From assembly GCA_964609465.1 (NCBI GenBank), contig CAZSSQ010000151.1, positions 1 through 6,048 of the forward strand: 6,048 nt of DNA. Reading direction: 5' to 3'. Below, one piece after another: positions 1 through 3,987 of this stretch (position 1 is the first letter of the stretch; the number at the start of each line of letters is the position of its first letter). The notes beneath the pieces were generated by a model. The model saw only the letters and a program-made list of their open reading frames with translations. It did no database searches and was not told the origin of the DNA. The translations under genes and the position numbers were made by a program. This DNA comes from CAVSBT01 sp964609465 (lineage in GTDB: Bacteria > Chloroflexota > Dehalococcoidia > DSTF01 > JALHUB01).

Positions 1-861
1 CTCCTCCGCTTCGTCAAGTGGGACTTCTATCTCCACCAGATCGGCGTGCGCGACCTGCCCAAGCGCGACAGCTTCCTCATGTTCTTCTCCGGCCTGGCCA
101 TGGTCATCACGCCGGGCAAGGTCGGCGAGTGGCTGAAGAGCTACCTGCTGCGGGAGGTGCACGGCACCCCCTTCGCCCGCTCGGCGCCCATCTTGATCGC
201 CGAGCGGCTCACCGACACCCTCGCCCTGCTCATCCTGGCGGCGACGGGCCTCGTCATCTTCGGTCAGGCCTGGCAGTTCTTCCTGGTGGTGGGCGTCGCG
301 GCTGCCGTCTTCCTCTTCCTGGCCCGTCACCGGCCCGCCATGCGGGCCATCCTGCGCCTGGTGGAGCGGCTGCCGGTCGTCTCCCGCTTCGCCCACCTGG
401 TGGAGGAGTTCTACGAGAGCACCCACGTGCTCGTCTCGCCGCGCAACTTGCTGCTGATGACGGCCCTCAGCGTCCTCTCCTGGAGCGGCGAGGTGCTGGC
501 CTTCTACGTCACCCTGCTGGCGCTGGGGCTCGACGCCACCGGCCTGCTGCTGCTCCAGGCGGCCTTCATCCTGCCCGTGGCGACCGTCGCGGGGGCCGTC
601 CTGCTGACGCCGGGCGGTCTGGGGGTGGCTGAGGGCGGCCTTACCGGCCTGCTCCAGGTCATCGTCGACATGCCGAAGAGCCTGGCGGCTGTCGCTACCC
701 TTGTCATCCGCTTCGCTACGCTGTGGTTCGGCGTCCTGGTGGGGATGGGGACTCTGACCATCATGGCCCGGCGTCTCGCCCTCCAGCCGTCGCAAGAGGT
801 CGCCCCGGTGCCCGGCGCTGCGGCCGACGAGGCCTGGGTCCAGGGACCGGGACACCCATAG
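1..861 (+). CDS. Lysylphosphatidylglycerol synthase TM-region / UPF0104 (flippase-like) membrane protein, 5' partial
   Basis: The reading frame is already open at base 1 and runs 286 codons to a TAG stop, so the true N-terminus lies outside the window; the ATG or GTG codons near the edge should not be taken as starts. The protein is very hydrophobic with several membrane segments. Two family signatures are visible: TPGKVGEWLKSYLLR at about residues 37-51 followed by AERLTD (about 67-72), and TPGGLGVAEGG at about 203-213 near the C-terminal membrane segments. These are hallmarks of the integral-membrane family that includes the flippase part of MprF and archaeal AglD-like proteins. The soluble C-terminal aminoacyltransferase domain of MprF is absent: after the last membrane helix there is only a short polar tail. 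By family it is expected in the cytoplasmic membrane handling lipid-linked or aminoacylated substrates, but the substrate cannot be read from the sequence. The next gene lies 69 bp downstream on the same strand. Confidence 0.85.
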   Translation, partial: LLRFVKWDFYLHQIGVRDLPKRDSFLMFFSGLAMVITPGKVGEWLKSYLLREVHGTPFARSAPILIAERLTDTLALLILAATGLVIFGQAWQFFLVVGVAAAVFLFLARHRPAMRAILRLVERLPVVSRFAHLVEEFYESTHVLVSPRNLLLMTALSVLSWSGEVLAFYVTLLALGLDATGLLLLQAAFILPVATVAGAVLLTPGGLGVAEGGLTGLLQVIVDMPKSLAAVATLVIRFATLWFGVLVGMGTLTIMARRLALQPSQEVAPVPGAAADEAWVQGPGHP

Positions 862-883
862 CCGGTCCTGCCCGTTCGACGGC

Positions 884-912
884 TTGGTGCCTGAGGATGG
901 CTTGTCTATACT
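884..912 (+). promoter_or_regulatory. Candidate sigma-70-type promoter for the CDF transporter gene
   Basis: TTGGTG (884-889) and TATACT (907-912) are separated by exactly 17 bp. The -10 box matches the consensus at five of six positions and the -35 box at three of six. Transcription would begin near 918-920, only about 11-13 nt before the ATG at 931. The leader would then hold at most the weak AGGG at 919-922 as ribosome binding site. This would let the transporter be expressed independently of the upstream membrane protein gene. It is a motif reading only. Confidence 0.4.
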
Positions 913-930
913 GCTGACAGGGCGTGTTCG

Positions 931-1869
931 ATGGACCTAGCCTCCCGCGCCGCCGGCCTCTCCTTCTCCTCCAACTTCATCCTCATGCTCTTGAAGCTGG
1001 CCGTGGGCCTCTACACCGGCAGCATCGCCGTCCTCTCCGATGCCCTGGACAGCGCCGAGGACACCGTGGCCTCCAGCTTCGCCTTCATCACCGTGCGCCT
1101 CTCGGCCCGGCCGGCGGATGTCGAGCACCCCTACGGCCACGGCAAAGCGGAGAGCCTGGCCGCAGGCGCGCAGGCCCTCCTCATTGGGGGCGGCGGGGTC
1201 TTCATCATCTACCAGGCGGCGCGCCGTCTGGTGGTGGGCCAGGCGGACATCGTGCTGGGGCCCGGTCTGGCGACTATGTTTGCCACTGCCCTCGCCAACC
1301 TGGGGGTTGTCCTCTTCGTGAGCCGGGCGGCCCGCGCCACCGGCTCCCTGGCCCTGACCTCGGAGACCCGCCATCTCTGGACGAACATCGCCCAGGCGGT
1401 GGCCGTCATGGTGGGCCTGGCCCTTGTTGGCCTCACCGGTCGCAACCTCTTCGACCCCCTGGTGGCGCTGATGGTGGCCGCCTACCTCCTGTGGACGGCT
1501 TTCCGCATCTTCCAGTCTGCCCTGGTCGAGATCATGGACGTCAGCCTGCCCGCCCGCGAGCTGGATACCATCGAGGACTCCATCCTGCGCTTCCGGCCCC
1601 AGATCGCCGGCTACCACCACCTGCGCACCCGTCGCTCCGGGCGCGAGCGCTACATAGAGCTGCACCTGGTGGTGGACCCCCGAAAGAGCGTGGAGGAGGT
1701 ACACGACATCTGCGACCGCATCGAGGAGGAGGTGAGCGGCCGCCTGCCGGGAGCGGTGGTCACCATCCACGTGGAGCCTGCCGACGGTCGCTACCTGGGG
1801 CCCCGAGGCGGCGATGGGGAAGCCGGCGGCGGCAGCGGCAGCGAGAGCAGCCCGTTCGGTCCCCAGTAG
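931..1869 (+). CDS. Cation diffusion facilitator (FieF/YiiP-like divalent metal efflux transporter)
   Basis: This 312-residue protein belongs to the CDF family, proton-coupled exporters of Zn2+, Fe2+ and related ions in the cytoplasmic membrane. It can be aligned from memory to E. coli FieF with a constant offset of five residues through the membrane domain. D40 and D44 (in SDALDSAED) match FieF D45 and D49. D63, H66 and H70 (PADVEHPYGHGKAE) match the D68/H71/H75 region. H148 matches H153, but N152 replaces D157, a ligand of transport site A. The cytoplasmic C-terminal metal-binding domain keeps H229, H245, H258 and H280, with E282 in place of FieF D285. A Gly/Ser-rich tail of about 25 residues follows that FieF lacks. 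ATG at 931 gives an N-terminus that fits FieF, and a candidate promoter lies immediately upstream. The metal cannot be assigned, and the Asn substitution makes ordinary Zn specificity uncertain. Confidence 0.9.
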   Translation: MDLASRAAGLSFSSNFILMLLKLAVGLYTGSIAVLSDALDSAEDTVASSFAFITVRLSARPADVEHPYGHGKAESLAAGAQALLIGGGGVFIIYQAARRLVVGQADIVLGPGLATMFATALANLGVVLFVSRAARATGSLALTSETRHLWTNIAQAVAVMVGLALVGLTGRNLFDPLVALMVAAYLLWTAFRIFQSALVEIMDVSLPARELDTIEDSILRFRPQIAGYHHLRTRRSGRERYIELHLVVDPRKSVEEVHDICDRIEEEVSGRLPGAVVTIHVEPADGRYLGPRGGDGEAGGGSGSESSPFGPQ

Positions 1870-1885
1870 GTCAAGTCGACCGGGC

Positions 1886-1940
1886 CGTAGGGGCGGAGCT
1901 TCAGCTCCGCCCAGGGCCGACCTTCAGGTCGGCCCCTACG
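1886..1940. repeat. Tandem double-hairpin intergenic repeat with closing outer stem
   Basis: Two perfect hairpins stand side by side. The first has arms GGGCGGAGCT (1891-1900) and AGCTCCGCCC (1903-1912). The second has arms GGGCCGACCT (1914-1923) and AGGTCGGCCC (1926-1935). The ends of the element are themselves inverted repeats, CGTAGGGGC (1886-1894) and GCCCCTACG (1932-1940), so the whole unit can fold as two tandem hairpins or as a closed structure. Comparing the left half with the reverse complement of the right half, the stems differ at two base pairs and both changes are compensated (G-C versus C-G). Both hairpins carry the core CTTCAG. This resembles a REP/BIME-type element; its mobility and function are unknown. 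Confidence 0.85.
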
Positions 1941-1950
1941 AGGTTTGTTT
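1914..1950 (+). terminator. Possible intrinsic terminator of the CDF gene
   Basis: The second perfect 10-bp GC-rich hairpin (1914-1935) is followed by a short T-rich run, TTTGTTT (1944-1950), about 45-80 nt past the transporter stop codon. The T-tract is interrupted and begins eight bases after the inner stem, or three after the outer stem GCCCCTACG, so termination is plausible but not compelling. The same bases are part of the intergenic repeat. Confidence 0.3.
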
Positions 1951-1968
1951 CGCAGCCTAACGCGGAGG

Positions 1969-1978
1969 NNNNNNNNNN
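1969..1978. other. Assembly gap (10 N)
   Basis: Ten consecutive undetermined bases lie between the double hairpin and the next pair of hairpins. A run of exactly ten N's is usually a scaffolding placeholder, so the true distance and content here are unknown, and the linkage of the left (plus-strand) and right (minus-strand) gene blocks rests on the scaffold join. Repeats on both sides give a likely reason for the break. Confidence 0.95.
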
Positions 1979-2036
1979 CCTGGGGCCTGGGAAGCCCTGA
2001 CGTGGGGACGAGGCGGGCGGTCCGCGGTGGAAGGCT

Positions 2037-2109
2037 GGAAGGCTGAAGCCTTCCGCCACATGCTCCCGACTACCCTGAGCTAACGTGTAGCGGAGGGCTT
2101 CAGCCCTCC
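2037..2109. repeat. Inverted pair of covarying hairpin repeats (REP/BIME-like)
   Basis: Two hairpins face each other. The first has arms GGAAGGCT (2037-2044) and AGCCTTCC (2047-2054). The second has arms GGAGGGCT (2092-2099) and AGCCCTCC (2102-2109). Bases 2037-2060 and the reverse complement of 2086-2109 agree at 21 of 24 positions. Two of the three differences fall on opposite sides of the same stem pair (A-T in one copy, G-C in the other), so pairing is kept. The left arm of the first hairpin is tandemly duplicated (GGAAGGCT also at 2029-2036), and GTGG (2027-2030) can pair with CCAC (2056-2059). The core CTGAAG/CTTCAG is shared with the double hairpin on the other side of the gap. Apart from these hairpins and the gap, I see nothing in the gene-free stretch 1870-2146. 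Confidence 0.8.
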
Positions 2110-2146
2110 ACCAGGCCTCAGCCCTTTACGAGTCTCTTCTGCGCCT

Positions 2147-2497
2147 CTACTCCCGGTGGCCGTTGCCGCCTTCCAGCTCCTCCTCCTCCTCCTCTTCTTC
2201 CTCCTCCTCTTCCTCCAGCTCCTCCTCGGAGTAGACGCCGGCCTGGTGCCCCACCCAGACGGTAACCACGAAGTCCTCCCGGTAGGGGTCGTTGCTCATC
2301 ACCAGCCGCTCATCGATCTCGCTGATGAGCTCCTGGATCTCGTCCTCGCTCAAGCTCTCCGGGATGCAGAGGGTGCCGTAGGTGACGCTGGGCGTGTAGT
2401 GGAGGTCAACCCGGCCCACGTCGTCGCCATCGGCCTCGATGACGAAGGACTCAGAGTAAGCCGTCCGGCTCTCGCGCTCGAAGTTGTACTCGGCCAT
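2147..2497 (-). CDS. Small acidic protein of unknown function with poly-Glu tail
   Basis: I do not recognise this 116-residue protein. It has no signal peptide or membrane segment. Residues 1-89 look like a compact mixed alpha/beta domain: alternating polar and hydrophobic stretches (SESFVIEADGDDVGRVDLHY, 15-34), an acidic helix-like segment LSEDEIQELISEIDERL (49-65), and a likely strand REDFVVTVWVG (73-83). The C-terminal tail is nearly pure glutamate, with 13 consecutive Glu at 95-107 flanked by Leu, then GGNGHRE. The coding strand is clear: codons end mainly in G/C, and AAGGAGG stands five bases before the ATG. It follows proA after 40 bp on the same strand and may be co-transcribed. The Glu run is encoded by a GAG/GAA trinucleotide tract (about 2175-2228) whose length could vary between strains. 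No function is assigned. Confidence 0.8.
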   Translation of the reverse strand: MAEYNFERESRTAYSESFVIEADGDDVGRVDLHYTPSVTYGTLCIPESLSEDEIQELISEIDERLVMSNDPYREDFVVTVWVGHQAGVYSEEELEEEEEEEEEEEEELEGGNGHRE

Positions 2498-2502
2498 GGC
2501 GT

Positions 2503-2509
2503 CCTCCTT
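2503..2509 (-). promoter_or_regulatory. Strong Shine-Dalgarno site of the small acidic gene
   Basis: On the minus strand AAGGAGG is followed by five bases (ACGCC) and then ATG at 2497-2495. It is the best ribosome binding site in the window. It fixes the start of the small gene and shows that the minus strand, not the overlapping hydrophobic plus-strand frame, is translated here. Confidence 0.75.
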
Positions 2510-2513
2510 CCGT

Positions 2514-2534
2514 CTGCCTGAAGGCAGGCCTGCC
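2514..2534. repeat. Short hairpin and overlapping palindrome between proA and the small gene
   Basis: CTGCC (2514-2518) pairs with GGCAG (2523-2527) around a TGAA loop, giving the same CTGAAG core as the larger hairpins on the left. GGCAG can also pair with a second CTGCC (2530-2534), as part of the 12-bp palindrome GGCAGGCCTGCC (2523-2534), but that fold would have a two-base loop. The hairpin lies just upstream of the small gene's ribosome binding site and just past the proA stop codon. A role in mRNA processing or partial termination is possible; no T-tract is present. Confidence 0.45.
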
Positions 2535-2537
2535 CTG

Positions 2538-3842
2538 CTAGGGGCGGGTCTGGCCGGAGCCCAGGACCACCCACTTGTAGGTGGTGATCTCCTGAAGGCC
2601 CACCGGCCCCCGCGCGTGGAACTTCTGCGTAGAGTCTATGATCTCGGCTCCCAGGCCGAACTGGGCGCCGTCGGTGAACTGGGTGCTGGCGTTGACATAG
2701 ACCACGGCCGTGTCCACCTCGGCCACGAAGCGGCGGGCGGCGCTGTAGTCCTCCGTGACGATGGCGTCGGAGTGGCCCGTGCTATAGGTGTAGATGTGGT
2801 CGATGGCCTCCTCTGGCGAGTCTACCACCCGCACGGCGGCGATGGGGGCCAGGAACTCGTGGCCGAAGTCGCCCTCCTGGGCCGGCACCACCTTCAGCCC
2901 GGCGATGCCCGCGCCCTCGAGGGCCGCCCGCGCCCGCTCATCGCAGCGCATCTCGATGCCGGCCTCGGCCCAGCGCCCGCCGATGGCGGGCAGGAAGGCG
3001 GCAGCCACGTCCCGGTGCACCAGGAGGGTGTCCAGGGCGTTGCAGATGGTGTAGCGGCGGCATTTGGCGTTGTAGACGATGTCGGCCGCCTTGGCCAGGT
3101 CTGCCTCGCGGTCCACGTAGGTGTGACAGACGCCGATGCCGCCGATGAGCACCGGCATGGTGGCGTTCTCCACCACGAAGTCGATGAGGCCGCCGCCGCG
3201 GGGCACCACCAGGTCGATGATGTCCCGCATCTTCAGCATTTCGCCCACCAGGGCGCGATCCGTGCTCTCGATGAACTGGATGGCGCCCTCGGGGATGCCG
3301 GCGGCGGTGGCGGCGCCGGCTACGACGCGGGCCAGGGCGCTGTTGGAGTGGATGGCCTCCTTGCCCCCACGCAGGATGCAGGCGTTGCCCGACTTCAGGC
3401 AGAGGGTGGAGACGTCCACGGTCACGTTGGGGCGGCTCTCGTAGATGCAGGCCAGCACGCCGAGAGGCACCCGCATCTTGCCCACAACCAGGCCGTTGGG
3501 CAGGGTGCGCACGTCGAACATCTGGCCCACCGGGTCGGGCAGGGCGGCCATGGTGTGGATGTCGGAGGCCATGGTGGAGAGGCGGTCGTGGTTGAGGAGC
3601 AGGCGGTCCAGCATGTAGTCGCTGGCGCCGCCGCTGCGAGCAGCCTCCATGTCGCGGGCGTTGGCGGCCAACACCTCCTCCTCGTGGGAGAGGAGGGCCT
3701 CGGCGATGGCGAGGAGGGCGCCGTTTTTCACCCCGGTGGAGAGGGTGGCCAGGCGGCGGGCAGCAGCACGGGCAGCGCGACCCTTGGTCGCGAGCTCACC
3801 GCTGGGGGCGGAGCCACCCCTGGCGGAAGACGTGGTGGTCAT
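2538..3842 (-). CDS. proA: Gamma-glutamyl phosphate reductase (glutamate-5-semialdehyde dehydrogenase)
   Basis: ProA catalyses the second step of proline synthesis: NADPH-dependent reduction of L-glutamyl 5-phosphate to glutamate 5-semialdehyde, which cyclises to pyrroline-5-carboxylate. It is a cytosolic enzyme of the aldehyde dehydrogenase fold. At 434 residues it is slightly longer than E. coli ProA (417), mainly through a Thr/Ser/Gly-rich N-terminal extension of about 14 residues. Visible family motifs are PLGVLACIYESRPNVT (126-141) with KSGNACILRGGKEA (150-163) in the nucleotide-binding domain, PRGGGLIDFV (214-223), the catalytic cysteine C267 in YTICNALDTLLVH, and the C-terminal STQKFHARGPVGL (404-416) with TTYKW (420-424). 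The segment GAEIIDST replaces the more usual GAEIGIST. ATG at 3842 has AAAGGA ten bases upstream. No proB is in the window. The upstream redox gene is on the same strand but 145 bp away, and the small acidic gene follows after 40 bp. Confidence 0.97.
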   Translation of the reverse strand: MTTTSSARGGSAPSGELATKGRAARAAARRLATLSTGVKNGALLAIAEALLSHEEEVLAANARDMEAARSGGASDYMLDRLLLNHDRLSTMASDIHTMAALPDPVGQMFDVRTLPNGLVVGKMRVPLGVLACIYESRPNVTVDVSTLCLKSGNACILRGGKEAIHSNSALARVVAGAATAAGIPEGAIQFIESTDRALVGEMLKMRDIIDLVVPRGGGLIDFVVENATMPVLIGGIGVCHTYVDREADLAKAADIVYNAKCRRYTICNALDTLLVHRDVAAAFLPAIGGRWAEAGIEMRCDERARAALEGAGIAGLKVVPAQEGDFGHEFLAPIAAVRVVDSPEEAIDHIYTYSTGHSDAIVTEDYSAARRFVAEVDTAVVYVNASTQFTDGAQFGLGAEIIDSTQKFHARGPVGLQEITTYKWVVLGSGQTRP

Positions 3843-3896
3843 GGCAGGCCGGTCCTTTCCAGCCCGTCTGGGCGCAGCAATGTCTCGGTGATGCTT

Positions 3897-3925
3897 AGTC
3901 TAATCGTACGGGCGGCGTCTGGCTA
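3897..3925 (-). promoter_or_regulatory. Candidate promoter for proA
   Basis: Reading the minus strand, TAGCCA (3925-3920) and TAGACT (3902-3897) are spaced by 17 bp. Each matches the sigma-70 consensus at four of six positions. They lie about 55-80 bp before the proA start, in the 145-bp gap behind the oxidoreductase gene, so proA could have its own transcript. Evidence is by motif only and weak in a GC-rich genome. Confidence 0.3.
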
Positions 3926-3960
3926 GTCTGGGCGGCGGGCAAGGCGACGCGACGCGACAT

Positions 3961-3981
3961 CGCTGGGCCTTACATCCAGCG
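3961..3981 (-). terminator. Small hairpin after the oxidoreductase stop codon
   Basis: CGCTGG (3961-3966) and CCAGCG (3976-3981) form a 6-bp stem with a 9-base loop, six bases past the TGA of the molybdopterin gene on the minus strand. There is no T-tract after it, so it is at best a weak or factor-dependent terminator. Next to it are three perfect tandem copies of GCGAC (3944-3958). Confidence 0.25.
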
Positions 3982-3987
3982 GCCTCG

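Noticed and set aside
1..861. Full MprF-type lysylphosphatidylglycerol synthase
   Set aside because: Only the membrane domain is encoded. The protein ends shortly after the last helix, with no aminoacyltransferase domain.
937..1770. Minus-strand frame opposite the CDF transporter, and the plus-strand frame from a GTG at 924
   Set aside because: Both overlap a well-supported transporter gene in other frames. Their compositions are low-complexity (His/Gly/Arg/Pro-rich), and the 924 frame runs through the repeat and the N's.
1886..2109. CRISPR array or tRNA-like structures in the repeat block
   Set aside because: The units are inverted and of different sequence, without regular spacers. No cloverleaf or conserved tRNA arms were seen.
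2156..2521. Plus-strand frame with a Leu/Phe-rich start resembling a signal peptide
   Set aside because: The Leu/Phe run is just the complement of the GAG/GAA tract. The minus-strand frame has the strong ribosome binding site and normal codon use.
2484..3926. Long plus-strand open frame (480 codons) opposite proA
   Set aside because: It is the antisense of a clear proA gene. Its translation is rich in His, Gly, Ala and Val, as expected from reading GC-rich codons backwards, and shows no family motif.
3944..3958. Three tandem GCGAC units as an operator or iteron
   Set aside because: Three 5-bp units in GC-rich intergenic DNA are too short to support a binding-site call.
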